A stretch of DNA of 34,917 bases from Prochlorococcus sp. AG-363-P15. GTDB lineage: Bacteria; Cyanobacteriota; Cyanobacteriia; PCC-6307; Cyanobiaceae. The position numbers and the translations under genes were made by a program. The stretch lies in assembly GCA_003278175.1 (NCBI GenBank), contig QCGF01000011.1:1-34917 (forward strand), given 5' to 3'. This document shows positions 25,081-34,917 of the stretch, one piece after another. The notes under the pieces were generated by a model that did no database searches, was not told the DNA's origin, and worked only from the letters and a program-made list of their open reading frames with translations. How positions within the stretch are numbered: position 1 is the first letter of the stretch; each line of letters opens with the position of its first letter.

Positions 25081-27018
25081 ATGCCAGTAATCACTCTTCC
25101 TGATGGCAACAAGAAGAAATTTAATTCACCAGTCACTATTAAAGAAATAGCAGCCTCTATTGGTGAAGGCTTATCAAAAGCTGCATTAGCGGGCAAGGTT
25201 GACGGCCAGCTTTTAGACATATGCATTCCAATAGATTCTGACTCAAACGTAAGTATAATTACAGCGAAAGATTCCGAAGGTGTAGAAATAATTAGGCATT
25301 CATTTGCTCACCTAGTTGGACATGCGGTCAAGCAATTATTTCCTGATGCAAAAATGGCAATAGGGCCAATAATAGAAAATGGTTTTTATTATGATATTTC
25401 ATATAAAAAAACATTTACACCTGACGATCTTCAGAGGATAGAAACAAGGATGAAAGAACTAATAAAAAAAGATTACGATGTCAAAGTACATAGAGTGACT
25501 GTTGAAGAAGCACGTAATACATTTAAAAAAAGAAATGAACAATATAAGCTTCAAATAGTTAACCAATTAGACGAGAAAGAAGAGGTAAAGCTATATATTC
25601 ATGAAGAATATATAGACATGTGCAGAGGCCCACATGTCCCAAATACAAAACACCTTAGAGCATTTAAGCTAACAAAACTTGCTGGCGCTTACTGGCGCGG
25701 AGACTCCAACAATGAAATGTTGCAGAGAATCTATGGAACCGCATGGGGAAACAACAAAGACCTTAAAGATCATCTAAACAAACTTGAAGATGCAGAGAAG
25801 AGAGATCATAGAAAAATTGCAAAAAAAATGGATCTATTTCATTCACAGGAAGAAGCGCCTGGAATGATATTCTGGCACCCTAAAGGCTGGAAAATATATC
25901 AACTCCTTGAATCATATATAAGAGAAGTATTGATCAAAAATGGATACCAAGAAATAAAAACTCCTATTGCAGTAGATCGTACACTTTGGGAAAAATCTGG
26001 TCATTGGGACAAATTTAAAGATGACATGTTCACAACTACTTCTGAAAATAGAGAGTATGCAATTAAACCTATGAATTGTCCTTGTCATGTACAAATCTTT
26101 AATCAAGGACTAAAAAGTTATAAAGATCTCCCTATAAGACTTGCAGAATTTGGTTCGTGTCATAGAAACGAGCCTTCTGGATCATTACACGGTCTAATGC
26201 GTGTACGCAATTTTGTGCAAGATGATGCACATATATTTTGCAAAGAATCTCAAATACAAGAAGAAGTATCCGACTTTATTGATTTAGTATTTGAAGTTTA
26301 TAAATCTTTCGGTTTTAATAGTATACAAATTAAACTTTCTACAAGACCTGAGAAGAGAGTAGGAAATGATGAAATATGGAACAAATCAGAAAAAGCACTC
26401 TCAGATGCACTTGAAGCTAAAGGATTAGATTGGGATCTGCTCCCTGGAGAAGGTGCTTTTTATGGTCCAAAAATAGAATTCTCACTACGTGACTGTTTGG
26501 ACAGAGTTTGGCAATGTGGAACCATTCAAGTTGATTTTTCAATGCCTAAAAGACTTGATGCAACTTATATAGATGAGGACAGCCAAAGAAAGACCCCTGT
26601 AATGCTACATAGGGCAATATTAGGCTCGTTTGAACGATTTATTGGAATCCTAATAGAAAATTATGAGGGTAAATTTCCATGCTGGATAGCCCCAGTACAG
26701 GTGATAGTAATGTCTATAACAGATCGCAATTCCGAAGCGTGTCAAGAAATATCTAATCAACTTCTAAAAGATAATTTCAGAGTAGAACTTGACATTAGAA
26801 ATGAAAAAATAGGCTATAAGATTAGGGAGCATACTATGCAAAGAACTCCTTACTTAATAATAATAGGAGATAAAGAGCAAGAAAGCAAAGAACTTTCGGT
26901 TAGGACTAGAAATGGGAGAGACCTTGGCAAAATGACATATCAAAAGTTTAGGAATTTATTAGGTCAAGAAATCAAGTCCAAAGGAATAGTTGAAATTAAT
27001 CAAGCCACAAATCAATGA
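25081..27018 (+). CDS. thrS: Threonyl-tRNA synthetase
   Basis: This class II synthetase charges tRNA-Thr and edits mis-charged Ser. In 645 aa it carries the N-terminal TGS domain (1-62). The editing domain follows, with H73 and H77 of the HxxxH motif plus C181 and H185 in CRGPH, then the catalytic core and the C-terminal anticodon-binding domain. Zinc ligands C333 (MNCPCHV), H384 (DDAHIFC) and H510 (VMLHRAILG) match the E. coli positions to within one residue. Class II motif 2 is [22 protein letters not shown]. Start is ATG at 25081. The editing site looks intact. Confidence 0.98.
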   Translation: MPVITLPDGNKKKFNSPVTIKEIAASIGEGLSKAALAGKVDGQLLDICIPIDSDSNVSIITAKDSEGVEIIRHSFAHLVGHAVKQLFPDAKMAIGPIIENGFYYDISYKKTFTPDDLQRIETRMKELIKKDYDVKVHRVTVEEARNTFKKRNEQYKLQIVNQLDEKEEVKLYIHEEYIDMCRGPHVPNTKHLRAFKLTKLAGAYWRGDSNNEMLQRIYGTAWGNNKDLKDHLNKLEDAEKRDHRKIAKKMDLFHSQEEAPGMIFWHPKGWKIYQLLESYIREVLIKNGYQEIKTPIAVDRTLWEKSGHWDKFKDDMFTTTSENREYAIKPMNCPCHVQIFNQGLKSYKDLPIRLAEFGSCHRNEPSGSLHGLMRVRNFVQDDAHIFCKESQIQEEVSDFIDLVFEVYKSFGFNSIQIKLSTRPEKRVGNDEIWNKSEKALSDALEAKGLDWDLLPGEGAFYGPKIEFSLRDCLDRVWQCGTIQVDFSMPKRLDATYIDEDSQRKTPVMLHRAILGSFERFIGILIENYEGKFPCWIAPVQVIVMSITDRNSEACQEISNQLLKDNFRVELDIRNEKIGYKIREHTMQRTPYLIIIGDKEQESKELSVRTRNGRDLGKMTYQKFRNLLGQEIKSKGIVEINQATNQ

Positions 27019-28058
27019 ACCTTTTAGCTGGGGACATAGGAGGAACCAAAACTCTTCTAGGTATATACAAGTGGGAAGGTGAATTAATAAAATTACATCA
27101 CCAGAAATTTAAATCCAGTGAATGGACATCTATCGATGCGATGATCACTAATTACTTAAAAGGTCTTCCAGAAATAATAAAAAAACCAAGACATGGTTGT
27201 CTTGCCTTGGCTGGACCCATAACAAATGACTCATGCAAACTTACAAATTTAAATTGGAATATTAATAAAGATAGTTTAGCAAAAACAATAGGTTTTGAAT
27301 CCCTTGAATTAATTAATGACGTATGTGCACTTATATATGGGATCCCAAACCTAAATAAAAACCAATTTACCAAGATTCAAGCAGGGCAAATTTCCAGCAA
27401 AAGATTTGATCAAGGTGCAATTGCATTAATAGCTGCAGGCACTGGCTTGGGTATAGCTAGAGGATTTTTAAATAACAAAAAAATCTTTGCCATGCCTAGT
27501 GAAGGAGGTCATAGAGAGTTCTCACCTAGAACACAGATAGAATGGAATATATATGAATGGTTAAAATCTGATTTGAATATAAATAGGTTGTCTATCGAGA
27601 GAATTGTTAGTGGAACAGGTCTCGGACATATTGCTCGTTGGAGATTAAAACATAGTGATGCAATTTCACACCCTTTAAGAGAAATTGCAGAAAAATGGGG
27701 TGTCAAATACGATGCCGAACATGATCTCCCTGCACTAGTAAGTAAAGCCGCCGAAAGTGGTGATCCAATCATGAAAGAAACACTTCAGATTTGGCTTAGC
27801 GCGTATGGATCTGCAGCTGGAGACCTTGTCCTACAAGAACTATGTGATTGCGGTCTATGGATAGCTGGTGGAACTGCCTCAAAGCAATTAAAAGGTATAC
27901 GCTCAAAAGCATTCATCGAAAGCATGCAAAACAAAGGGCGTTTTAAACATTTTTTACTTCAAATTCCGGTGATGGCTCTTACAGACCCTCTAGCCGGTCT
28001 ATTTAGCGCTGCTTGCCGAGCTCATATGCTTACTGAGTCAAGCGAGAAACTTTTTTAA
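27015..28058 (+). CDS. glk: Glucokinase
   Basis: Glk phosphorylates glucose with ATP, here presumably to recover glucose from glycogen or compatible-solute turnover or from uptake. The 347-aa protein begins [16 protein letters not shown] (phosphate-binding motif), with [34 protein letters not shown] and [11 protein letters not shown] following. These are typical of the bacterial glucokinase (Glk) family rather than the ROK repressors, as no DNA-binding domain is present. The ATG overlaps the thrS TGA by 4 nt (ATGA), which suggests coupled translation. Confidence 0.93.
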   Translation: MNLLAGDIGGTKTLLGIYKWEGELIKLHHQKFKSSEWTSIDAMITNYLKGLPEIIKKPRHGCLALAGPITNDSCKLTNLNWNINKDSLAKTIGFESLELINDVCALIYGIPNLNKNQFTKIQAGQISSKRFDQGAIALIAAGTGLGIARGFLNNKKIFAMPSEGGHREFSPRTQIEWNIYEWLKSDLNINRLSIERIVSGTGLGHIARWRLKHSDAISHPLREIAEKWGVKYDAEHDLPALVSKAAESGDPIMKETLQIWLSAYGSAAGDLVLQELCDCGLWIAGGTASKQLKGIRSKAFIESMQNKGRFKHFLLQIPVMALTDPLAGLFSAACRAHMLTESSEKLF

Positions 28059-28072
28059 ATAGGTAGATCTTG

Positions 28073-29017
28073 ATGGCTCAGCCGCGGATTGGACAAAAAG
28101 TAATTGTGGATGTTCCATCTACTACAGCCAATCTCGGGCCTGGCTTTGACTGCCTAGGTGCCGCATTGGATCTCAACAATCAATTCACGATGACACGAAT
28201 TGATGGGGATGGAGAACGATTTGAACTGATCATGGAAGGCAATGAAGGTAGTCATTTAAGAGGCGGACCAGAAAATTTGGTTTATCGAGCTGCACAGAGA
28301 GTTTGGAAAGCAGCAGGTATAGAGCCAGTTGGATTACAAGCCAGAGTGAAATTAGCTGTACCACCCGCCAGAGGGCTAGGAAGCAGCGCTACAGCAATTG
28401 TTGCTGGCTTAGTAGGAGCAAATGCCCTAATGGGGGCCCCACTCGCAAAAGAAAAGCTTTTAGAACTAGCCATAGACATAGAAGGTCACCCAGACAATGT
28501 TGTCCCTTCACTATTAGGCGGTCTATGCATGACGGCAAAGGCCGCCTCAAACAGGTGGAGAGTTATTCGATGTGAGTGGAGCCCTTCAATTAAAGCTGTT
28601 GTGGCTATCCCATCAATTCGCCTCAGCACAAGCGAAGCAAGGAGAGTAATGCCAAAGACAGTTCCAATCAACGATGCGATAACCAATCTCGGCGCACTTA
28701 CACTACTTTTACAAGGAATTAGAACCGGCAACGGTGAATTGATAACTGACGGAATGAATGATCGCCTACATGAGCCCTACAGATGGCGTCTAATAAAAGG
28801 AGGTCAAGAGGTAAGAGGAGCTGCAATTAACGCAGGTGCATTGGGGTGCGCAATTAGCGGGGCAGGTCCAAGTGTTCTGGCTTTATGCAATGAAGCAGAT
28901 GGAGCAAGAATCAGTCATGCCATGGTAAATACTTGGACAAATTATGGGGTTGAGTCGAGGGCGCCTATGCTTAGCATTCAAACTTCTGGGAGCGAATGGC
29001 GACCAGGGGATGAGTAG
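28073..29017 (+). CDS. thrB: Homoserine kinase
   Basis: ThrB phosphorylates homoserine on the way to threonine. The 314-aa GHMP kinase begins with VDVPSTTANLGPGFDCLGAALD and has the ATP-binding motif PPARGLGSSATA at 97-108. The C-terminal block GALGCAISGAGPSVLAL is the third GHMP motif. An in-frame TTG lies directly before the ATG at 28073; I use the ATG, which has AGGT 8 nt upstream. It follows glk by 14 nt. Confidence 0.96.
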   Translation: MAQPRIGQKVIVDVPSTTANLGPGFDCLGAALDLNNQFTMTRIDGDGERFELIMEGNEGSHLRGGPENLVYRAAQRVWKAAGIEPVGLQARVKLAVPPARGLGSSATAIVAGLVGANALMGAPLAKEKLLELAIDIEGHPDNVVPSLLGGLCMTAKAASNRWRVIRCEWSPSIKAVVAIPSIRLSTSEARRVMPKTVPINDAITNLGALTLLLQGIRTGNGELITDGMNDRLHEPYRWRLIKGGQEVRGAAINAGALGCAISGAGPSVLALCNEADGARISHAMVNTWTNYGVESRAPMLSIQTSGSEWRPGDE

Positions 29018-29021
29018 TTTT

Positions 29022-29042
29022 ACCCATTAAGGTATCCTGGGT
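29022..29042 (+). terminator. Weak inverted repeat between thrB and ndhD
   Basis: ACCCA at 29022-29026 and TGGGT at 29038-29042 form a 5-bp stem with an 11-nt loop in the 57-nt gap. Only TTGTT follows, not a real T-run, so termination would be weak. It may instead be a processing or regulatory hairpin in the ndhD leader. Confidence 0.25.
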
Positions 29043-29074
29043 TTGTTAAGTTCTTTCAAATTCACAAGTCCGTT

Positions 29075-30646
29075 ATGGACGCCAACATGCCTCTAGCGGC
29101 TGCGTCCCAGGCATCATTCCCCTGGCTATCACTAATTGTATTGCTCCCGGCCGTGGGCGCCTTGCTAATTCCTTTCCTGCCAGGAAAGGAAGGATCCGGA
29201 TCCAATCTTCCAAGGAACCTGGCACTTGCATTCCTCCTGGCAGATTTTCTAATAATTATTAGCGTAATAGTTGGGTTATTTGACACACATAATCCAGGAA
29301 TTCAACTTGAAGAAAGAGTCAATTGGATATCGTTTATAGGCCTTGAATGGTCTCTTGGTATCGATGGCATTTCAGCTCCTCTTGTACTCTTAAGCGGTCT
29401 AATAACATTCCTCTCAGCAGCAGCCAGCTGGAAGCTTCAAAGCAAAACAAAGCTCTATTTTGCTCTTTTATTAGTTCAAGCATCTGCACAAGGATTAGTT
29501 TTCCTTTCACAGGACTTTCTTTTGTTTTTCCTTGCATGGGAATTAGAACTAGTACCTGTTTACTTACTAATCGCAATTTGGGGTGGAACAAATCGACAAT
29601 ATGCAGCAACAAAATTCATTCTTTATACAGCTCTTGCCTCTTTATTGATACTAATAAGTGGACTTGCAATAGCACTCTCTGGTGATCAATACACTCTTAA
29701 CCTAACTGAGCTAGCAACTCGATCACCATCAGGAACCTTTGGGCTTCTCTGCTATCTAGGTTTTTTAGTTGGCTTTGGCGTAAAACTACCAATCTTTCCA
29801 CTTCATACATGGCTTCCAGATGCGCATGGAGAAGCAAATGCTCCAGTTTCAATGCTCCTTGCTGGAGTTTTATTGAAAATGGGTGGATATGCCCTTATAA
29901 GATTCAACGTCCAGATACTTCCTGCAGCACATAATCAACTTGCACCTGCACTTATTGTCATCGGAATTGTAAATGTCGTTTATGGAGCTTTAAATGCTTT
30001 CGCACAAGATAACGTAAAAAGAAGAATTGCCTGCAGTTCGGTAAGCCATATGGGATTTGTACTCCTAGGTATTGGTGCAATAGATGCACTTGGAATCAGT
30101 GGAGCAATGCTTCAAATGATAAGCCACGGTCTAATTGCAGCTGCTATGTTTTTCTTCACAGGTTCATTTTATGAAAGGACTAATACACTTTCAATACCAA
30201 ATATGGGAGGACTTGCAAAAGTCTTACCAATAACTTTTGCCTTCTTCCTGGCGAGTTCATTAGCTTCTCTAGCCTTACCAGGCATGAGTGGTTTTGTAAG
30301 TGAAATTACAGTTTTCCTTGGAATCACAAGTCAATCTAATTTCACTTCAATATTTAGAGCAATAACAATTGTACTTGCTGCAATTGGACTAGTTCTCACT
30401 CCGATTTACTTATTATCAATGTGCAGAAGAGTCTTTTTTGGGCCAAGAATACCTGCATTAGCAAATGTAGAAGAAATGAATCCAAGAGAGTTAACCATAG
30501 GGCTAAGCCTTCTGATACCAACATTAGTTATAGGATTTTGGCCAAGAATTGCCATTGACTTATATCAATCATCTACCAATGCTCTTGCCCAACAACTATT
30601 AACCAATAATTTAATTGCATTTACTCAATCAAATTTCTTTAGCTAA
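29075..30646 (+). CDS. ndhD: NAD(P)H dehydrogenase-like complex (NDH-1) subunit 4, NdhD
   Basis: NdhD is one of the antiporter-like proton-pumping subunits of the thylakoid NDH-1 complex, used in respiration and cyclic electron flow around photosystem I. The 523-aa protein is strongly hydrophobic with about 14 membrane helices. It contains the family block [20 protein letters not shown] with the conserved acidic residue near position 156-160. [24 protein letters not shown] and [19 protein letters not shown] follow. Length and sequence fit the respiratory/cyclic NdhD1-type rather than the CO2-uptake forms, though I judge this only by recall. The stop abuts the next ATG. Confidence 0.95.
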   Translation: MDANMPLAAASQASFPWLSLIVLLPAVGALLIPFLPGKEGSGSNLPRNLALAFLLADFLIIISVIVGLFDTHNPGIQLEERVNWISFIGLEWSLGIDGISAPLVLLSGLITFLSAAASWKLQSKTKLYFALLLVQASAQGLVFLSQDFLLFFLAWELELVPVYLLIAIWGGTNRQYAATKFILYTALASLLILISGLAIALSGDQYTLNLTELATRSPSGTFGLLCYLGFLVGFGVKLPIFPLHTWLPDAHGEANAPVSMLLAGVLLKMGGYALIRFNVQILPAAHNQLAPALIVIGIVNVVYGALNAFAQDNVKRRIACSSVSHMGFVLLGIGAIDALGISGAMLQMISHGLIAAAMFFFTGSFYERTNTLSIPNMGGLAKVLPITFAFFLASSLASLALPGMSGFVSEITVFLGITSQSNFTSIFRAITIVLAAIGLVLTPIYLLSMCRRVFFGPRIPALANVEEMNPRELTIGLSLLIPTLVIGFWPRIAIDLYQSSTNALAQQLLTNNLIAFTQSNFFS

Positions 30647-32779
30647 ATGACTGAATCAAAACCCACAGAAGTCCAATCGTCAGTGCTAATTGGACATGGA
30701 ATTCCCGATTATAATAATATAACTCCAAATGAAATAAATAAAGCGATACCAAAACTACTTAGAGAATTAAATAATGAATTTTTAGATCTAGAAAATAAGC
30801 TTGAAGTAAAACTAAATGCCAATCAATCAATCACTTGGAAAGAAGTGATGAGTCCATTAAACAGAATCGACCAGCGCTTACGCTGGAGCTGGGGAGTCAT
30901 ATGTCATTTAAATGCTGTAAGTAATACATCAGAGCTACGTAAAGCACATGCCATTCAGCAACCAGAAATAGTACGTTTCAGCAATCGAATTGGACAAAGC
31001 AAAGTCATCTATAATGCTTTGTGCTCTCTTCAAAAGCACCAGAACCTAAAAGAAACCCAAAAAAGAATTTTAGACTCCGAGTTACGCTCAATGACTCAAC
31101 GTGGAGTAGCACTAAATGGATCTGACCAAGAAAATTTTAATAATGACAGCGAACGTCTAGCCGAACTATCAACAGCCTTCAGCAACAATGTTTTAGATGC
31201 TACAAAAGAGTGGTCTCTACTACTTACCAATAAATCTCAAATTGAGGGCCTTCCTAAAAGAGCATTGGAGATTCTTGCTGAGTCTGCTAAGGAATCTGGA
31301 GATTTAAGAGAAGGGTCAAATGATATTCCAACAACTGAAGAAGGACCTTGGAGACTTGGCTTAGACATGCCTAGATATATTCCATTTATGACCTATGGAA
31401 AGAATAGAAATCTAAGAGAAATCTTGTATAAAGCACATATCAGTAGAGCTAGTTCTGGCAAACAAAACAATAATGACTTAATTGAAGAGATCCTTGAGCT
31501 ACGAATAAAACAAGCCAAGCGTATAGGTTATAGAAATTGGGCTGAATTGAGCATCTCAAACAAAATGGCAACCGATATAAAAGCCATTGAAGAGTTGCTA
31601 GATGAACTTCGTATTGCTGCGATGCCTGCAGCAAAAAAAGAATTAGAGCGCCTGCAATCCTGCGCCAACAGAAATGAAGGCAAGTCAAAATCTATTATTG
31701 CTCAATGGGATATAAATTACTGGTCAGAAATACTTAGGAAAGAACAATTTGACCTTGATCAAGAAGCGCTTCGACCATGGTTCCCTCTGCCTCAAGTACT
31801 GGAGGGACTTTTCAAACTTTGCAAAAAATTATTCAACATCAATATCGAAAAAGCTGATGGAGAAGCACCCGTTTGGCATGAGGATGTTCAATTCTTCAAA
31901 GTTCTTGACAACGATGAAACAACAATTGCTTATTTCTTCCTTGATCCATTCAGCAGACCTAACAATAAGCGTGGCGGGGCTTGGATGGACGAATGCCTAG
32001 GCAGAAGTAAAAAAAAGGGAGGGGAAACAATACTTCCAATTGCATATTTGGTTTGTAATCAAACCCCACCAACAAAAGATAAACCAAGTTTGATGAGTTT
32101 CGAAGAGGTTGAGACTTTATTCCATGAATTTGGCCATGGTCTACAACATATGCTGACCAGCGTTGACTATCCACAAGCAGCTGGAATTAATAATGTTGAG
32201 TGGGATGCCGTAGAGCTACCTAGCCAATTTATGGAAAACTGGTGTTTAGAGCGCGAAACTTTAATGGGCATGGCAAAACACTGGGAAACAGGAGAACCAT
32301 TACCTGAAAAAGAGTATGAAAAGTTAAAAAGTAGTCGTACCTTCAATGCAGGACTAGCAACTCTGAGACAAATACATTTTGCCCTTACAGATTTGCGACT
32401 TCATAGCAAATGGCATGGAGGCCTTGGAGTAACACCAAATGAGTTGCGTATGCAAATTTCGAAAAGCACAACTGTGATGCCTCCCATAGAAGAAGATCAA
32501 TTTCTATGCGCATTCAGTCATATCTTTGCTGGTGGTTATGCTGCTGGGTATTACTCCTACAAATGGGCTGAGGTACTTAGTGCAGATGCCTTTGCTGCCT
32601 TTGAAGAAATAGACTTATCTAACATCACTGAAGTTCAACGCATAGGAAAACGATTCAAAGAAACTATCCTGAGTCTGGGGGGTAGTCGATCACCACAAGA
32701 AATCTTTAAGTCATTTCGTGGAAGATCCGCAAACACAAAGGCCCTAATACGTCATTCTGGACTTGCTATCAATACCTAA
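30647..32779 (+). CDS. prlC: M3-family zinc oligopeptidase (oligopeptidase A/PrlC type)
   Basis: This is a cytoplasmic metallopeptidase that degrades short peptides, including cleaved signal and transit peptides. The 710-aa protein has the HExxH zinc motif in LFHEFGHGLQHML at 493-497, with the third ligand probably E523 in WDAVELPSQFME. The N-terminal two thirds is helical, as in family M3. The C-terminal AGGYAAGYYSYKWAEVLSADAF is highly characteristic. The ATG directly follows the ndhD stop. Its 3' end overlaps the convergent alpha/beta hydrolase gene by 11 nt. Confidence 0.95.
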   Translation: MTESKPTEVQSSVLIGHGIPDYNNITPNEINKAIPKLLRELNNEFLDLENKLEVKLNANQSITWKEVMSPLNRIDQRLRWSWGVICHLNAVSNTSELRKAHAIQQPEIVRFSNRIGQSKVIYNALCSLQKHQNLKETQKRILDSELRSMTQRGVALNGSDQENFNNDSERLAELSTAFSNNVLDATKEWSLLLTNKSQIEGLPKRALEILAESAKESGDLREGSNDIPTTEEGPWRLGLDMPRYIPFMTYGKNRNLREILYKAHISRASSGKQNNNDLIEEILELRIKQAKRIGYRNWAELSISNKMATDIKAIEELLDELRIAAMPAAKKELERLQSCANRNEGKSKSIIAQWDINYWSEILRKEQFDLDQEALRPWFPLPQVLEGLFKLCKKLFNINIEKADGEAPVWHEDVQFFKVLDNDETTIAYFFLDPFSRPNNKRGGAWMDECLGRSKKKGGETILPIAYLVCNQTPPTKDKPSLMSFEEVETLFHEFGHGLQHMLTSVDYPQAAGINNVEWDAVELPSQFMENWCLERETLMGMAKHWETGEPLPEKEYEKLKSSRTFNAGLATLRQIHFALTDLRLHSKWHGGLGVTPNELRMQISKSTTVMPPIEEDQFLCAFSHIFAGGYAAGYYSYKWAEVLSADAFAAFEEIDLSNITEVQRIGKRFKETILSLGGSRSPQEIFKSFRGRSANTKALIRHSGLAINT

Positions 32780-33368
32780 TAATCGCTTCAGCTAAAATTT
32801 CTAGTGATCTATGGTGAGTAATAAGATCCTTATGAGTAAAAACAGGAGAAGCAAAGTGCTTTCCTATTGGCAAGACAGCTTGCCACCCAGGGAAAACCAT
32901 TAAATCCCATCGACAATAAAAACTAATACATCTAACACTCTTCAAAAGATGAGTCTCTCTATTGAGCTCTTTAACCAAAGCACTACCTCGTTTCATTTCT
33001 GCAATACCGCAAAACAGCTTAGTAGGAAATAACTGAGCTGTAAAAGTTCCGCGGTGAGGACTCCCAACACTAATAAAAGAGCTTGTGCGTGAAGCCCCAC
33101 CCATCTGTTGTAGCCAAATCCTGCTGATGAGACCTCCCATAGAGAAACCAATCAACTGGATAAATTCATCAGTTCCAAAACGATCCAAAATCAAGTGATC
33201 TAATTCAATAGCCAAATTCTTAAGACAAACACGTCCTCCTTCATGCTCAAGGTGAGGTATAAATATGGATAGATCTTCCGTTTGCAAATAGCCAACAAAA
33301 CGGTCAAAAACACTTGGCTCATCCCATAAGCCATGTACTAAAACAAGATTTCGAACATTAGAGCGCAT
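32769..33368 (-). CDS. Alpha/beta hydrolase, lipase/PGAP1-like
   Basis: This is a small 199-aa alpha/beta hydrolase. LVLVHGLWDEPSVF at 8-21 supplies the HG oxyanion motif, and IGFSMGGLISRIW contains the nucleophile elbow with S76 in GxSxG. VGSPHRGTF is typical of lipase/acyltransferase members. A histidine near the C-terminus (LITHHRS) can complete the triad. There is no signal peptide. Start is ATG at 33368, 7 nt after the folB stop. The substrate is unknown; it may act on a lipid or ester. Confidence 0.85.
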   Translation of the reverse strand: MRSNVRNLVLVHGLWDEPSVFDRFVGYLQTEDLSIFIPHLEHEGGRVCLKNLAIELDHLILDRFGTDEFIQLIGFSMGGLISRIWLQQMGGASRTSSFISVGSPHRGTFTAQLFPTKLFCGIAEMKRGSALVKELNRETHLLKSVRCISFYCRWDLMVFPGWQAVLPIGKHFASPVFTHKDLITHHRSLEILAEAIIRY

Positions 33369-33375
33369 TTAAATT

Positions 33376-33756
33376 TCAAAGAAGTGGGTCATATCTCGAT
33401 CTTTCTACTCCAACAATTCCATTGAAGCCTGGCACTGGCGCTGAGCATTTTCGAAGATAAACATGCATTGGAATTTGACCATAAAGTGTTTCCAAATGAT
33501 CAAGAATCAATTCGCTGAAATGCTCCAAAGTATTGCAAGTGAGTTGTAATGCAAGCTGCTGGAGATCAAAAATGGCAACGCTATAATCAGCAGTTGCAGA
33601 AAGGTCATCTTCTATAGCGGCCTTGTCCAAATCAACCCAAAGTCTAAAATCTAATAAAAAAGACTGACCCAAAATTCGCTCATGCTCAAGTACACCTACA
33701 TGTGACCAGAGATGCAGATCCTTTACATATATAACTCCATTTGATTGACGTTTCAC
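33376..33756 (-). CDS. folB: Dihydroneopterin aldolase
   Basis: FolB splits dihydroneopterin to 6-hydroxymethyl-dihydropterin in folate synthesis. The 126-aa protein has [14 protein letters not shown] near the N-terminus, the tyrosine in ADYS (Y58) and the glutamate in TLEHFSE (E78). The catalytic lysine lies in [10 protein letters not shown] (K103), all at expected spacing. The start is GTG at 33756, overlapping the proA TGA as GTGA, so it is probably translated by coupling. The length is normal. Confidence 0.93.
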   Translation of the reverse strand: MKRQSNGVIYVKDLHLWSHVGVLEHERILGQSFLLDFRLWVDLDKAAIEDDLSATADYSVAIFDLQQLALQLTCNTLEHFSELILDHLETLYGQIPMHVYLRKCSAPVPGFNGIVGVERSRYDPLL

Positions 33757-34917
33757 AATGGCAAGTCTCTATGTGAAAAGACTTTCGAGCCAGAGGAGTA
33801 ATCAGATGCGATATGCCCCTCTCCACGCAATTGATAACGATAAGTAACCAACCCTTCAAGCCCAACTGGACCCCTAGGAGGAAGCGTTTGGGTGCTAATT
33901 CCAACCTCAGCTCCGAACCCATAACGAAAACCATCTGCGAATCGTGTCGAACAATTGTGATAGACACCTGAACTATCCACTGCCCTTAAAAACCTTTCTG
34001 CAGTCTCGGCATTATTGGTGACAATAGCTTCAGTATGCCTTGAGCTATAGGTTCTTATATGATCGAGCGCTTCATCCAAACTTCGCACAACCCTCACAGA
34101 AAGAATCAAGTCAAGGTATTCGGTAGCCCAATCATTTTCAGTAGCAGAGCCCATAACTCCAAATCCACGACTAACTTCATCACCTAGAAGGGTTACTCCA
34201 TGTTGCTCGAATGCGGGAATGGCTTTGGTGAGAAAATCATCAGCAATTTGCTGATGAACAAGAAGAGTCTCTATTGAATTACAGGCTGCAGGGTACTGAG
34301 TCTTACTATCTAAAGCGATCCGCAAAGCCTGCGTCAAATCAGCGGCAGAGTCGATGTACAAATGGCAGATGCCATCAGCATGTCCAAGTACAGGTATGCG
34401 AGTATTATCTTGAATAAAGCGTACTAACTCATTACTACCACGAGGGATAATTAAGTCCACAAGTCCATCAAGTCTTAGCAAGGACAAACTTTCTTTTCGT
34501 GTTGTAAGCAGAGAAAGTGCCTGTGGGTGAATCTCAGAGCAAGATAAACCTTCCTGCAAAGCTTTAGTAATAACTTCATTAGTAAAGCTTGCTTCTTTAC
34601 CACCTTTAAGAATCGCACCATTTCCTGAACGAATAGCTAATGAAGCAATTTGGATAACCGCATCAGGTCTTGCCTCAAAGATCACACCTAGAACACCCAA
34701 TGGCACAGTTTTCCTCTCAAGCAAAAGTCCAGAGTCCAACTCTCGTTTTAATTGGCATGCACCAAGAGGGTCAGGCAAAGAAGAAACTTGTTCGACTCCT
34801 TTAATAGCAGCTTTCAACTTCATTCCATCCAACTTCAGTCTGTCCATTAATGACTTGTTTAACCCTTCTCCTGAAGACCTTTTCAAATCCTCAACATTGG
34901 CATCAACTATTTCCTTT
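33753..34917 (-). CDS. proA: Gamma-glutamyl phosphate reductase (N-terminus outside window)
   Basis: ProA reduces gamma-glutamyl phosphate to glutamate semialdehyde in proline synthesis. The frame runs open through the right edge, so the first residues are missing; the TTG at 34886 is not a true start because conserved ProA-like residues continue upstream of it. Visible features are [44 protein letters not shown] and the catalytic cysteine in [14 protein letters not shown], ending with the [19 protein letters not shown] block. About 388 codons are present out of roughly 430 expected. Its TGA overlaps the folB GTG. Confidence 0.95.
   Translation of the reverse strand, partial: KEIVDANVEDLKRSSGEGLNKSLMDRLKLDGMKLKAAIKGVEQVSSLPDPLGACQLKRELDSGLLLERKTVPLGVLGVIFEARPDAVIQIASLAIRSGNGAILKGGKEASFTNEVITKALQEGLSCSEIHPQALSLLTTRKESLSLLRLDGLVDLIIPRGSNELVRFIQDNTRIPVLGHADGICHLYIDSAADLTQALRIALDSKTQYPAACNSIETLLVHQQIADDFLTKAIPAFEQHGVTLLGDEVSRGFGVMGSATENDWATEYLDLILSVRVVRSLDEALDHIRTYSSRHTEAIVTNNAETAERFLRAVDSSGVYHNCSTRFADGFRYGFGAEVGISTQTLPPRGPVGLEGLVTYRYQLRGEGHIASDYSSGSKVFSHRDLPL

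Noticed and set aside
28070-28072. TTG as thrB start
   Set aside because: The next codon is ATG, with AGGT at suitable distance.
1-34917. CRISPR arrays, tRNA or rRNA genes, insertion sequences, prophage or defence genes
   Set aside because: I looked for regular repeats, cloverleaf-like sequences, transposase or integrase motifs and defence domains in all open frames and saw none. Base composition looks even, and the genes are core metabolism.

Overview
The window is about 35 kb of low-GC (roughly 38-40% by eye), tightly packed cyanobacterial core genome. Gene content points to a marine picocyanobacterium, most likely a low-light-type Prochlorococcus. It carries phylloquinone genes (menB, menD), a plastoquinone-type UbiD decarboxylase, a long-chain prenyl diphosphate synthase, NDH-1 subunit NdhD, glycogen synthase, and cyanobacterial families DUF760 and DUF4336. 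Genes are separated by very short gaps, and many start with GTG or TTG. Strain-level assignment cannot be made without a search. There are no rRNA or tRNA genes, CRISPR arrays, insertion sequences, phage genes or other accessory-island signs. The longest stretch without a confident gene is 248 bp (23105-23352).

Layout by strand blocks: (1) + partial HAD hydrolase. (2) - block comB, nit, amiC-like amidase, murI, sds. (3) + block ubiD, aroA, mnmC-like methyltransferase, glmU. (4) - block menD, menB, glgA, an unknown single-pass membrane protein, murF. (5) + lepB and a DUF760 gene. (6) - block: a membrane protein with a DUF697/YcjF-like C-terminus, the manganese-type ABC transporter (binding protein, ATPase, permease), and a DUF4336 gene. 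(7) + block: an RGG-rich protein with a ribbon-helix-helix-like core, trpS, thrS, glk, thrB, ndhD, M3 oligopeptidase. (8) - block: proA (cut by the right edge), folB, an alpha/beta hydrolase. Convergent pairs meet with 1 to 11 nt gaps or with 11 nt overlaps.

Functionally, the window combines peptidoglycan synthesis and turnover (murI, glmU, murF, the amidase), quinone synthesis (sds and ubiD for plastoquinone; menD and menB for phylloquinone; aroA feeding chorismate to both), amino-acid and translation genes (thrB, proA, trpS, thrS, the tRNA-modification homologue), carbon storage (glgA, glk), photosynthetic or respiratory electron flow (ndhD) and manganese uptake.

I found no clear new multi-gene system. 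The parts most worth a second look are: the leader upstream of 23353, where one CU-rich segment could pair either with a nearby complement or with the ribosome binding site, across a possible 27-codon ORF; the RGG plus ribbon-helix-helix-like protein encoded behind it; the membrane protein at 21737-23104, which seems to have lost its GTPase motifs; and inverted repeats next to consensus TATAAT boxes in front of the manganese transporter and thrS.
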